The notes below the pieces were generated by a model. The model was not told the DNA's origin. It saw only the letters and a list, made by a program, of their open reading frames with translations, and ran no database searches. A program made the translations under genes and the position numbers. From NCBI RefSeq assembly GCF_024700075.1, contig NZ_JAJONE010000001.1, positions 3,805,001 through 3,869,000 of the forward strand: a DNA stretch of 64,000 nucleotides. The letters run 5' to 3'. Positions 25,887 through 34,198 of the stretch are shown piece after piece (the stretch's first letter is position 1; each line of letters opens with the position of its first letter). Source of the stretch: Hymenobacter sp. J193. GTDB lineage: Bacteria > Bacteroidota > Bacteroidia > Cytophagales > Hymenobacteraceae.

Positions 25887-27020
25887 ATGACTAACGGGTT
25901 ACGCCGGTACTATCCGGGCATAACGATATTCAAACTGATAGGCTCGCTGCTGGTTATGCAGAACCATATCCGGCTGTCGGACACGTATATGGAGCTGAAC
26001 CAGCACCTGCCGGGGCTGGTTCAGGCCGCGAGCATGGTGGTGCCGTGTTTTTATATGATAGCGGGTTTTCTGGCCTATCAGGGCTGGCACCATGCCCGGG
26101 AGCCGCGTCGGTACGTGACGACCTATCTGCGCTGGGTTGGGCTGGTTTACGTGTTCTTCTGTTTGCTACACTTCGGTACGGTAGTGGTACCCCAGCTGGT
26201 GGCGAGCAACTTTTCCGTGCAGCCGCTCAAGGTGCTGTTCGAGCGTTATCTGGTAAGGGGGCCGTATCTGGTCCTGTGGTTTATTCCGCCCCTGCTGTTC
26301 GGTATTTTCGTTTCGTATGCTCTCGACAGCCGGCAGCAGCTGCGCAAAGGAGTCTGGCTGGCGCTGGCCGGCTTTGTCCTGGCCCAGGTCTTAAATGGCA
26401 GCCTGCGGGTGGTGGTTGAGGCCTGGTTTCCGGCTGTGATACCGCTGTTTCAGATAAAGCATATGTACCTGCTGGGCTATGCAGCGGCCAATTACCTGGG
26501 CGTTGGCTTTCCGTTTATCCTCGGCGGCGTACTCGTGGCTAAGTATGAAGACGTTTTCCTGCAAATCAGAGCCCGGACGTTTGTTGCCCTGACAGGGCTT
26601 TGCGTGGGCACGGAATTCCTGCTGCTTCACTGGCTGGTCGAAGGGCCGCTTCAGTATCAGCTGGCCGTGAGTATGCTGCCCATCAGTGTGTTCCTGTTCT
26701 ATGGCGTGCTGCATATTCAGTCAGCCGGCATCCGGAAATACCATAAGCTGATCAACACCTACAGCATGGTGGTGTACTTCACGCATATGTTCCTGATTGC
26801 CCTGAATGCCTGGCTGCTTGGCTGGTCAACTGGCCATTTGTCACCGCTGCAGGCCGCAGTGTGCGCAGGACTCACCTTCCTGCAGACCGTTTTGCTGACG
26901 GCTCTCTTCATGGTATTTACGCAAAAGAAGCTGCAGCCTGCAGGTTTCGAGGAGCTAGGCAGAATGCAAGCGCCCCAAGGTAAGCCTGTCCCGGGCGCAC
27001 TACCCATCCGCGAAGGGTAA
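25887..27020 (+). CDS. Acyltransferase family 3 membrane protein
   Basis: 377 residues with about ten membrane helices. The N-terminus GITIFKLIGSLLVMQNHIRLSD matches the first helix of PF01757 acyltransferases, where a His (here in MQNHI, residue 28) is needed for transfer. Further family features are FYMIAGFLAYQGW and VVYFTHMFLIALNAW near the end. These enzymes move acetyl or other acyl groups onto sugars, lipopolysaccharide, peptidoglycan or antibiotics across the inner membrane. The acceptor is unknown, and no glycan gene cluster surrounds it. Confidence 0.85.
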   Translation: MTNGLRRYYPGITIFKLIGSLLVMQNHIRLSDTYMELNQHLPGLVQAASMVVPCFYMIAGFLAYQGWHHAREPRRYVTTYLRWVGLVYVFFCLLHFGTVVVPQLVASNFSVQPLKVLFERYLVRGPYLVLWFIPPLLFGIFVSYALDSRQQLRKGVWLALAGFVLAQVLNGSLRVVVEAWFPAVIPLFQIKHMYLLGYAAANYLGVGFPFILGGVLVAKYEDVFLQIRARTFVALTGLCVGTEFLLLHWLVEGPLQYQLAVSMLPISVFLFYGVLHIQSAGIRKYHKLINTYSMVVYFTHMFLIALNAWLLGWSTGHLSPLQAAVCAGLTFLQTVLLTALFMVFTQKKLQPAGFEELGRMQAPQGKPVPGALPIREG

Positions 27021-27089
27021 GCGAAGCACCTGAAAAACAATGAGGCTGCCGGCGGGTATTTCGCCGGGAATTAAAAGAAGCTGCTTCCG

Positions 27090-28034
27090 TCAGCTTTGCC
27101 CCGCCAGCACTTCCCGCACCTGCGTGTAGCGGATAGCGGGGTAGCGGGCATTGTCGAGGGGCTCCGGCAGTTTGGCCTGGCCGCTGAGCATGTTGTGCAG
27201 GTACTGCATGCCCTGCCAGGGCGGAAACACTTCGTCTTTGGCCGGCAGCAGCGTGCGGGTTGCGGTAATCAGTCCAGCTAAAATGCCCAGCCCACCTACG
27301 CGTAGCAGCTTAAACTCCTGGCCCGTGGCAGCCTGGGCCTCGGCCTGCAGCCCGCGGATGCTGGCTACCTGGCCGGCCACGCGCAGGTAGCGGGGCGTGG
27401 TGGCATCAAGGGCGGCGGCAGCCGTAAATTCGGCCGTGTTCACCATCGTGGTGAAGTCAAGCAGTTGGTCAGCGTCGCCCCAGTACACGATGCGGCGGAT
27501 GGCGGGCTGGATCAAGGGTGCCTGGCCGGTGAGCAGGTCCATAAACATGCCGTTGAGGATGGACGTGGCCTGAATAGGAGCCTGGTCGAGCCGGCGCTGA
27601 AACTCCCGGCGCAGGTCGAAGTTGCGGTTGGAGCCCTCGGGCAGCCGGGTGAAGTCGGCCGAAAAATCCGAGGGAATAAAACGCGGTACCCCGGCCGCCA
27701 CGGCCGCTTCCAGCAGCTGCGTCTGCGCGTCCACTATCACCGGCCGCAGCCCCGATAGCGCCGACACCAAGCACGCGGCGCCGGTGCAGGCCTGCCGGAG
27801 CGCTGCCGCGTTGCCATACTCTACCGTGGCCACCTCCACGCCCTGCCGCCGCAACGATTCTGCTTCCGCCCTAGTGCTGGCCGCGGGGCGCACCAAAGCC
27901 CGCACGGCCGCGCCGCGTCGCCTCAGATGATGCGCAATCAGTAGCCCGAGGGAGCCGGTAGCGCCAGCCAGCACAACAAGCGGCGCATCGGTGGTAGGAG
28001 CAGTGGAAGAAGCGGGAATAGTGGGAGAAGACAT
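27090..28034 (-). CDS. NmrA/isoflavone reductase-like NAD(P)-binding protein
   Basis: 314 residues from the ATG at 28032-28034. The glycine motif is LAGATGSLGLLIAHHL (GxxGxxG, about residue 23). FIPSDFSADFTRLPEG (about 135) is typical of the NmrA-like and aromatic-alcohol reductase group of atypical short-chain dehydrogenases. Members bind NAD(P) as a redox sensor or reduce aromatic or carbonyl compounds. No partner gene is near. The first 18 residues (SSPTIPASSTAPTTDAP) are a low-complexity leader and may not all be translated. Confidence 0.88.
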   Translation of the reverse strand: MSSPTIPASSTAPTTDAPLVVLAGATGSLGLLIAHHLRRRGAAVRALVRPAASTRAEAESLRRQGVEVATVEYGNAAALRQACTGAACLVSALSGLRPVIVDAQTQLLEAAVAAGVPRFIPSDFSADFTRLPEGSNRNFDLRREFQRRLDQAPIQATSILNGMFMDLLTGQAPLIQPAIRRIVYWGDADQLLDFTTMVNTAEFTAAAALDATTPRYLRVAGQVASIRGLQAEAQAATGQEFKLLRVGGLGILAGLITATRTLLPAKDEVFPPWQGMQYLHNMLSGQAKLPEPLDNARYPAIRYTQVREVLAGQS

Positions 28035-28129
28035 AAGACGAAAAAGCCCTGATGGAAACAAGCACACCCGACCGGGGGCCGGCTCTGATACCGTTAAGCC
28101 ACCGCGAAGGTTGTAGCACCGCCCCCGCC

Positions 28130-28297
28130 CGAAGCAGCATCCACACCAACCGAAGGTCTGGCGACAGTATCCTAAGGTCTGATAACAGCAACCGAAGCTC
28201 CTGCTACAGCGCCCAAAGCTCCATCCACACTGCCCGAAGGTCTGGCAACACCGCCCGAAGCTCCATCCACAGCAACTGAAGGTCTTTCAACAGCTGT
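28130..28297. repeat. 21-bp tandem repeat, eight degenerate units, in a 437-base gap
   Basis: Units of exactly 21 bases run from 28130 to 28297, for example CGAAGCAGCATCCACACCAA and CGAAGGTCTGGCAACACCGC, plus a degenerate one just before. On the minus strand they encode heptads such as LLWMELR and VLPDLRA, a coiled-coil pattern, but that frame is broken by one TAG at 28204-28206. On the plus strand they encode Pro/Ala heptads (PEAPSTA). The whole gap 28035-28471 holds no convincing intact gene; a decayed coiled-coil gene on the minus strand (28461 down to about 28080) is possible. Confidence 0.75.
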
Positions 28298-28471
28298 TTC
28301 TCCTGCTTCGGGCGTTGCGGGCGGGGGGTCGGGTGATGGCGGATGGGCTTGAGGCGTAGGCGCGAGCTCCTGGGGGGCCGTGGATGGGCCTTCGGGCAGG
28401 ACCGCCGCCGCTTCTGCCGTAGTAGCTGAGGTTTCGGAGACGGCAGTGGAGTGCGGGGCACCTACCCAGGC

Positions 28472-29287
28472 TTATGCGAGGAAGTCCTGGTAGCCATACT
28501 TGTCTATATCTAATAATAACAGACACATATTTCTACGCTGAATAAGCTCCTCCTCAGACAATTGACTGAAATCTGCGTGCCAGCCTGTGGTAGGTTTGAA
28601 ATACTTGCCTACCGTAGTTGCAAAAAAAATACGTAGTTCATTAAATTTATCCTCCACTATTTTTTCATATTCGGAAATTATATATCGTGGTTGTTTTTGT
28701 AAATAAGCAGCAACTTGTTTAGTCGGTTCATCAGCTTGAATTAAAAAACGGTCGTACTCTGGCCAAATATAGGCACGCTTGTGTTGTAGTAATGATGCTT
28801 TAAGCGCAAGAGGCTTGAAGGTGCGATAGTATCTAAAGTGCTCAGTTATAATCTCTGATCTTTCAGCTAACAGGTGCCGCCCGTATTCTGCTTTTAGGTA
28901 GGCTACTTTAGAGTGCTCTTCAGTACGTAGTACGAACTTGGTGTATGTATTATTGTGAAAAAAAGGCAAAAAGTCTTTTTCGTAGAAAGTATTTATTTCC
29001 TCGTGAAACAGTATATGTTTGGATTCTCGCTCATCCGCTATTGTTAAATCATGTTTGTGTTGCTGTATTTCTTCTTCACGGTTTTCTTTATATAGAAGGA
29101 ATTGGTTCTCGCTCAAAATCTCTTGAAATACAGTATACTGATAATCCAGCTCTTCCCACACAGTCAGGTTATTAAGATTTTCCTGTTCGTATTGGTCAAG
29201 TTGTTCAGCTTGTTGGGTGGTCAGCTGCAGATACTCGTATCTTGACTTTATTAGTTTTAACTCCCACTTCCTACTGGGTTGTTTCAT
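28472..29287 (-). CDS. AT-rich gene of unknown function, charged helical protein
   Basis: 271 residues from the ATG at 29285-29287 (MKQPSRKWELKLIKSRYEYL); a longer frame upstream runs into a palindromic repeat and is unlikely. The protein is highly charged and mostly helical, rich in Gln, Glu, Tyr and His (for example TTQQAEQLDQYEQENLNNL, ENREEEIQQHKHDLTIADE), with no signal peptide or membrane helix. I do not recognise a family. Its A+T content is clearly above that of the flanking folK and NmrA genes, which suggests transfer. It has the 21-bp repeats on one side and a dispersed palindrome on the other. Confidence 0.65.
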   Translation of the reverse strand: MKQPSRKWELKLIKSRYEYLQLTTQQAEQLDQYEQENLNNLTVWEELDYQYTVFQEILSENQFLLYKENREEEIQQHKHDLTIADERESKHILFHEEINTFYEKDFLPFFHNNTYTKFVLRTEEHSKVAYLKAEYGRHLLAERSEIITEHFRYYRTFKPLALKASLLQHKRAYIWPEYDRFLIQADEPTKQVAAYLQKQPRYIISEYEKIVEDKFNELRIFFATTVGKYFKPTTGWHADFSQLSEEELIQRRNMCLLLLDIDKYGYQDFLA

Positions 29288-29382
29288 ACTTTTTGAAAGG
29301 TTAGTAAAGTAATATAGTGGTTTCGTAAACGGCGCGTCCACTTGGAATATGAGCCTCCAAAACGACCAGCCCCAGCAACGAC

Positions 29383-29404
29383 GAGACGCAAGATATTGCG
29401 TCTC
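29383..29404. repeat. Dispersed palindrome GAGACGCA-n6-TGCGTCTC
   Basis: Eight-base perfect arms around AGATAT, continued by TACA on one side. This is the core of a palindrome I know as frequent in Bacteroidota and cyanobacterial intergenic DNA. It lies between folK and the AT-rich gene. Confidence 0.7.
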
Positions 29405-29476
29405 TACACTCGCCCCGGTGGTCGTACCGTTCACGGAACCGCTATAGATGTCACCTGTACTGCTAGGCGAACCGCG

Positions 29477-29959
29477 TTAACTCACCCGCTCAACCGGCAG
29501 CGTATCCCCGCAGATTTCCAACAGATCGGCGATGGTACTATGCAGCAGCGGGTGGCGCACGGTAGCGGCAATTTCGCAGAGGGGGGCCAGGGCAAAGCGG
29601 CGCTCCGGGAGGCGTGGGTGGGGTAGCTGGAGCGCGGGTGTGTCCAGCACTACGTCATCAAAGAGCAGAATGTCCACATCCAGCGTGCGGGCGTCCCAGC
29701 GTACGTGGCGGGTGCGGCCCGCGCGCTGCTCGGCGGCCAAGCAGGCGGCCAGCAGCTCGGTAGGGGAGAGGGTAGTACGCAACGCCACGGCCTGGTTGAG
29801 GAAAGCAGGCTGCTCTGCCAGACCCCAGGGCGCCGTTTCATATAAGCCCGAAGCAGCCACGAGGGCACCCGCCGTTTCGCCCAGCTGCTGCCGGGCCTGG
29901 CTCAGCGTAGCGGCCCGGTCGCCGAGGTTGGAGCCAAGCAGGAGGTAGGCAAGAGGCAT
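29477..29959 (-). CDS. folK: 6-hydroxymethyl-7,8-dihydropterin pyrophosphokinase
   Basis: 160 residues from the ATG at 29957-29959 (MPLAYLLLGSNLGDR), the normal length. It transfers pyrophosphate from ATP to 6-hydroxymethyl-dihydropterin in folate synthesis. Hallmarks are LLLGSNLGDR (residues 6-15), YETAPWG (about 41), the Mg-binding RTLDVDILLFDD (about 93-104) and LPHPRLPERRF (about 113). Cytoplasmic. In many Bacteroidota folK is near deoxynucleoside kinase genes, but not here. It stands alone between accessory genes. Confidence 0.95.
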   Translation of the reverse strand: MPLAYLLLGSNLGDRAATLSQARQQLGETAGALVAASGLYETAPWGLAEQPAFLNQAVALRTTLSPTELLAACLAAEQRAGRTRHVRWDARTLDVDILLFDDVVLDTPALQLPHPRLPERRFALAPLCEIAATVRHPLLHSTIADLLEICGDTLPVERVS

Positions 29960-29989
29960 AGGAGTCTGGGTGAGAAAAAAGGAACGTCT

Positions 29990-30017
29990 GTCAATCCTCC
30001 GCTGCGCTCGGAATGAC
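29990..30017. repeat. Single arm of a GTCATTCCGAGCGCAGCGGAGG-type repeat
   Basis: Read on the minus strand it begins GTCATTCCGAGCGCAGC and continues into GGAGGATTGAC. This resembles one arm of the palindromic elements at 949 and 49681 but belongs to a different sequence family; no partner arm is nearby. Confidence 0.55.
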
Positions 30018-30063
30018 GTTTGGGAGAGCGAAATACTGTCGTCTGGTCGAAAATACCTTCTCT

Positions 30064-30924
30064 TTACAGCACGCGGCGCAGGAAGGCCAAGGTGGTTTCG
30101 GCGGTTTGGCGGGCCTGATCGGGCAGCTCGTTCGACTGCCACGGGTGGGCGCCGCCGAAGTTGTGCGTGACGCCCGGCAAAACAGCCAGCTCGGCGGCCG
30201 GGTACCACTCCCGCAACTCGTAGGCGCGCTGCACCGGCACGGTTTCGTCCTGCTCGCCATGCACCACCAGCAGGGGGCGGCCCTGCAGCTTGCGGCGCAC
30301 GTTGTGGCGGATATCCAGGCGCAGGCGGTTACGGTGGTAGTCTTCCACAATCTGAAAATACAGGGGCAGCTGCTGGCCGGTGCGCGAATTTTCGACGTGA
30401 AACACGCCCTGCTGCTGCCACTGCTGCAGGAGCGGCTCGGGCCAGCCGGGGTTCACGTTGTTGATGGCCGCCCACGTAGCCACGGCCTGTACGCGCGGAT
30501 CTTCGGCGGCTTTCAGTAGCACCAGCCCGCCACCCCGGCTGTGGCCGATGAGGGCCAGGCGGGCGCAATCGGCCTCGGCAGCGGGGAGAAGCGCCGGCAG
30601 TTGGTCGAGCAGGGTGCCGATGTCATCTAGCTCCAGCGAGAAGTTGTTCTGCCCGAAGGCTTCGAGGTCTTCTAGGTCGCCGGTGCCGCCCACCACCAGG
30701 CCGTTGTGGGAGAGGTTCAGCTTCACGAACACGAAGCCCTGCAAGGCAAACCACTCGGCCAGCTGGTTGAAGTGGCCCCAGTCCTTGAACCCCTTGAACC
30801 CGTGCACAAACACCAACACCGGCTTGGCTTGGCCGTCGGGCACGTAGCGGGCATCGGCCGCAAAGGGGCGCGAATGGTGCGGGCTGGAGAGCAGAAAATC
30901 GAGGCGAACGGGCAGTGCAGGCAT
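30064..30924 (-). CDS. Alpha/beta hydrolase (dienelactone hydrolase-like)
   Basis: 286 residues. Catalytic triad: Ser in LALIGHSRGGGLVLL (GxSxG, about residue 128), Asp in VVHGEQDETVP (about 221) and His in PGVTHNFGGAHPW (about 250). The oxyanion strand VLVFVHGFKGFKDWGHF near residue 37 is typical. There is no signal peptide, so it is cytoplasmic. The substrate is unknown; esters or acyl-peptides are the family range. It is divergent from the polyprenyl synthetase gene, and both share a repeat-rich 233-base gap. Confidence 0.88.
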   Translation of the reverse strand: MPALPVRLDFLLSSPHHSRPFAADARYVPDGQAKPVLVFVHGFKGFKDWGHFNQLAEWFALQGFVFVKLNLSHNGLVVGGTGDLEDLEAFGQNNFSLELDDIGTLLDQLPALLPAAEADCARLALIGHSRGGGLVLLKAAEDPRVQAVATWAAINNVNPGWPEPLLQQWQQQGVFHVENSRTGQQLPLYFQIVEDYHRNRLRLDIRHNVRRKLQGRPLLVVHGEQDETVPVQRAYELREWYPAAELAVLPGVTHNFGGAHPWQSNELPDQARQTAETTLAFLRRVL

Positions 30925-30940
30925 AGCGACGAAGATAAGC

Positions 30941-30973
30941 GGTGAGATGGTGAGATAATGAAATGGTGAGTTT
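30941..30973 (-). repeat. CTCAC-rich leader tract of the alpha/beta hydrolase
   Basis: On the minus strand the tract has CTCACCATTTCATTATCTCACC and a further CATCTCACC. It ends 16 bases before the start. It is in inverted orientation to the tract at 31081-31125. Confidence 0.6.
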
Positions 30974-31080
30974 GATGATTATGATGGTTGGGAAATTCGG
31001 GCTCTCCTCCAGCTTCGGATAGCAAAGGCTGGCTCAGCAAGTCTCTGCCCCAGTTGCGCCAGCCGGGCGGGGAGAACATC

Positions 31081-31125
31081 AAACTCACCATCTCACCTTT
31101 TCACCATCTTCCCATCTCACCTTTT
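31081..31125 (+). repeat. CTCAC-rich leader tract of the polyprenyl synthetase
   Basis: Four copies of YTCACC or close variants (CTCACCATCTCACCTTTTC and on) between 31081 and 31125, 32 bases before the ATG. It has the same sense relative to its gene as the tracts at 3614 and 30941. Confidence 0.6.
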
Positions 31126-31157
31126 CCCCGTATCATTGCAGCGCCCAAAATACCTGC

Positions 31158-32147
31158 ATGACCGTTACGCTGGACCAGATACAGGCGCCTATTGCCGCCG
31201 AGATGGAGGAATTCGAAAAGAAATTCCGCGCGTCCATGCAAACCAAGCAGTTGCTGCTCGATAAGATCATGGGCTACATCGTGAAGCGCAAGGGCAAGCA
31301 GATTCGACCCATGTTCGTGTTCTTCACGGCCAAAATCAGCGGCACGGAGCCGGAAGGGCCGCTGCCGGAAGCTACGTTTCGCGGGGCCGCCCTCATCGAG
31401 CTGCTGCATACGGCCACCCTCGTGCACGACGACGTGGTGGACGAAAGCAACTACCGCCGGGGCTTTTTCTCCATCAACGCCCTCTGGAAAAACAAGATTG
31501 CCGTGCTCGTGGGGGACTACCTGCTGAGCAAGGGTCTGCTGCTGAGTTTGGAAAACGACGACTACGCTCTGCTCAAGATCGTGAGCAATGCCGTGAAGGA
31601 GCTCAGTGAGGGCGAGCTGCTGCAGATCGAAAAGGCCCGCCGCCTCGACATCACCGAGGACGTGTACTTCGACATCATCCGCCAGAAAACGGCCTCGCTT
31701 ATTGCGTCCTGCTGCGCCGTGGGGGCTTCCTCCGCCGGCGCCGACCTGGGAACCGTGGAACGAGCCCGGCTTTTCGGCGAGAAAGTGGGCATGGCGTTCC
31801 AGATCAAAGACGACCTGTTCGACTTCGGCACGGCCGAAATTGGCAAGCCCGTGGGCATCGACATCAAGGAGAAAAAGATGACCCTGCCCCTGATCTACGC
31901 CCTGCAGCAGGCCGACTGGCTGACCAAGCGCCGCGTTATCTTCAACGTGAAAAACAACGAGGGCCGCAAAGACCGGGTGCAGCAGGTTATCGACTTCGTG
32001 AAGCAGTCCGGCGGGCTCGACTACGCCATCCGCACCATGGAGCGCTACCGCGACGAAGCCTTAGACATCCTGCGCACCTTCCCGGCGTCCTCCTCCCGCA
32101 CCTCCCTGGAACAGCTGATCAACTACACAATAGAGCGGGAGAAGTGA
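31158..32147 (+). CDS. Polyprenyl (all-trans) synthetase family protein
   Basis: 329 residues. It condenses isopentenyl diphosphate with an allylic diphosphate to make the side chain for menaquinone or a related isoprenoid. The first Asp-rich motif is LVHDDVVDE (DDxxD, about residue 94) and the second is QIKDDLFDF (about 215). KGKQIRPMF (about 46) is the IPP-binding segment. Length and motifs fit the long-chain (octaprenyl/solanesyl) group, but chain length cannot be read with certainty. It ends in a strong terminator; a TATCATTG element just upstream may be its -7 site. Confidence 0.94.
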   Translation: MTVTLDQIQAPIAAEMEEFEKKFRASMQTKQLLLDKIMGYIVKRKGKQIRPMFVFFTAKISGTEPEGPLPEATFRGAALIELLHTATLVHDDVVDESNYRRGFFSINALWKNKIAVLVGDYLLSKGLLLSLENDDYALLKIVSNAVKELSEGELLQIEKARRLDITEDVYFDIIRQKTASLIASCCAVGASSAGADLGTVERARLFGEKVGMAFQIKDDLFDFGTAEIGKPVGIDIKEKKMTLPLIYALQQADWLTKRRVIFNVKNNEGRKDRVQQVIDFVKQSGGLDYAIRTMERYRDEALDILRTFPASSSRTSLEQLINYTIEREK

Positions 32148-32305
32148 ACCACGGATTAGCTTCGCTGAACTTCGTTTCGCGCGGATTTTTCGGATTTTGT
32201 AGTCGGCGCGGTTCCAATTGGAGCAGAAAATAAAAGGGCTTGCCGGAAGGCAAGCCCTTTTTTATCGTCTACAAAATCCGCGAAATCCGCGCGAATCTGT
32301 GGTTT
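32147..32305. repeat. Inverted repeat pair (AACCACGGATT...CGCGGATTT family)
   Basis: Left arm 32147-32203 begins AACCACGGATT and ends CGGATTTTGTAG; right arm 32268-32305 is its shorter inverted copy (CTACAAAATCCGCG ... TGTGGTT). The pair starts at the last base of the polyprenyl synthetase stop codon and ends inside the stop codon of the convergent zinc-ribbon gene, with a terminator between. Confidence 0.8.
32232..32264. terminator. Terminator between convergent genes
   Basis: Perfect stem GGGCTTGCC / GGCAAGCCC with loop GGAA, six T after it and four A before it. It lies inside the inverted repeat pair. Confidence 0.9.
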
Positions 32306-32603
32306 AGGCTTTCACTTGGTAGGCTACGCTCTCGGGCTTCACGTCCGATACGTCGAAGTGGACGCCCTCGAAGGTGCTTTTTACGGTGATTTCGTGGGTC
32401 ATGTCGCAGCCGGGGCACTTGATTTCCTCGGTTTCGTACTGGCCGTCGTCTTCAGTGGAGTTAGCCAGATGGTCGGCGGCGGGTACGCCAATGAGGTCGG
32501 TGAAGACTTCGGTCTGGCACGAGTTACATTCGAACTTAAGGCCAACGGTGCGGCCCTGCAGCTCATCGAGCGGGGCGGGGGTGCTTTTTTGCTGAATCCA
32601 CAT
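32304..32603 (-). CDS. Small zinc-ribbon protein, unknown function
   Basis: 99 residues from the ATG at 32601-32603 (MWIQQKSTPAPLDE); a longer frame upstream overlaps the P450 leader and lacks resemblance to anything. Two CxxC pairs, CNSC (about residue 26) and CPGC (about 62), make a likely zinc ribbon, with an acidic insert between them (NSTEDDGQYETEE). No DNA-binding helix is obvious. The role is unknown; small zinc ribbons act in RNA polymerase binding or protein contacts. It is divergent from the P450. Confidence 0.78.
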   Translation of the reverse strand: MWIQQKSTPAPLDELQGRTVGLKFECNSCQTEVFTDLIGVPAADHLANSTEDDGQYETEEIKCPGCDMTHEITVKSTFEGVHFDVSDVKPESVAYQVKA

Positions 32604-32776
32604 AGGGAACCGGGAGTTTGGTTGGGGAAGTGAAAGGTTATGGGGCGGTAGCCCTACCGGCTGTACGCGCAGAAGGCTGGCTGGGGTTGTGTCGGCGGCT
32701 GGGCCCGCGCCCAAAAACGACGTGTGGCGGCGGGTTCCTGCGTATATTCCTGCCAGAATCCGCTGGTATTTTCCGC

Positions 32777-34178
32777 ATGTCTGATTTTCCGATTTCACCC
32801 GACGCTAAATCCCCGGCGGGCGCCTTTCCGTGGGTGCCGCGCTGGCGCACCCTGCTCTCGTCATTGGCTATGGCGCGCAACCCCATCGGCAACCTCAACG
32901 AGGTACACCGGCACCGTGGCGACACGGTGGGCATTCACCTGGGCGGCATCCGGCCCACGGTAGTCACCCGCGACCCGGCCCTGGCCCAGCACATCCTGCA
33001 GAAAAACCACCGCCGCTACCTCAAGTCCGACCTCACCCACGGCCTGATCCGCTACCTAGGGCGCGGCCTGCTCACCAATGAGGGTGCCGACTGGCTGCGG
33101 CAGCGCCGCCTGATTCAGCCGGGTTTCCACCGCCAGCGCCTGGCCGGCCTCACCCGCCTGATGCAGGCCGCCGCCGAAGAATGGACCCAGGAGCTCCGTG
33201 CCCGCACCGCCCAGGGCCCGGCCGAGGTAGATATCCACGAGGCCATGACGCGGGTGGCGTTCCGCATTATTGCGCAGGCCACCTTCGGCACCAGCATGAG
33301 CGAGGCGCAGCGGGAGCGGCTTTCGGATATTCTCACGCGCATTCAGGCTTTCTACGTGCGCACCATCCGGCAGCCCTACCTGCAGCCCTGGTGGCGGGCC
33401 TCGGGCAGCTACCGCCGGCACGATGCTCTCAGCCGGGAGCTGCGCGAGCTGGTGCGCGGCTTCATCCGGCAGCGCCGCGCGGACGGCCCCGGCCTCTCCC
33501 ACGACGACCTGCTGCAGATGCTGCTCGATGTGCGCTACGAGGATACCGGGGAGCCCATGATGGAGGATCAGCTGCTGGATGAAGCCAATATTCTGCTGCT
33601 GGCCGGGCACGAAACCTCCGCGAATGCTCTGAGCTGGCTGTTTTATCTGCTGGCATCCCACCCGGAAGCCGCCGACAAGGTGCGAACCGAAATGGTTGCT
33701 GCCGGCCTGGCTCAGCGCCCGCCTACCTTCGAAGAGCTGATGCGGCTGCCGTACTCCATGCAGGTGATTCAGGAAACCATGCGCCTGTACCCGCCTGCCT
33801 GGATTCTGGACCGCGTAGCCCTGGAGGCCGACGAGTTTCGGGGGCAGTCCATTCCGAAGGGCACGCTGTTCTCCATTTACCTCTACGGCCTGCACCGCCA
33901 CCCGGGGCTGTGGCCCGAGCCCGATGCCTTCCGGCCCGAGCGGTTTGCGCCCGATGCCCAGCCGCCCGTGCCGACGTATGGCTACCTGCCTTTTGGGGGG
34001 CGGACCGCGCCTGTGCATCGGCAACCACTTTGCCCTCACTGAAATTCAGATAGTGCTGCTCGAAACGCTGCGGCAGTTCAGCGTTGAGTTGGTTTCAACG
34101 CAACCGGTGGTGCCCGTGCCCTTGGTTACGCTGCGGCCGCAGGCGGGGGTAATAGTGCGTTTTCGGCAACTCACGTAA
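32777..34178 (+). pseudogene. Cytochrome P450, frameshifted at the haem loop
   Basis: Two overlapping frames together encode a normal 466-residue P450. Frame one gives the I-helix motif LLLAGHETSANALSW (about 275), ExxR in ETMRLYP (about 333) and FRPERFAP, then reads into PFGGRTAPVHRQ and stops at 34042. Frame two gives the haem-binding loop FGGGPRLCIGNHFA and the C-terminus to 34178. Removing one G from the run of six at 33995-34000 joins them. Without the haem Cys the product would be inactive. Either a true lesion or a homopolymer sequencing error. P450s insert oxygen into hydrophobic substrates; the substrate here is unknown, and no ferredoxin gene is adjacent. Confidence 0.93.
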
Positions 34179-34198
34179 ATCCTGCCGGGGGGCTTTTT

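Noticed and set aside
28130..28297. CRISPR-like array
   Set aside because: Units are directly adjacent 21-mers without spacers, and no cas gene is near.
33995..34000. Programmed ribosomal frameshift in the P450
   Set aside because: The intact product needs skipping of one G with no known use of frameshifting in P450 genes; error or slippage mutation is simpler.
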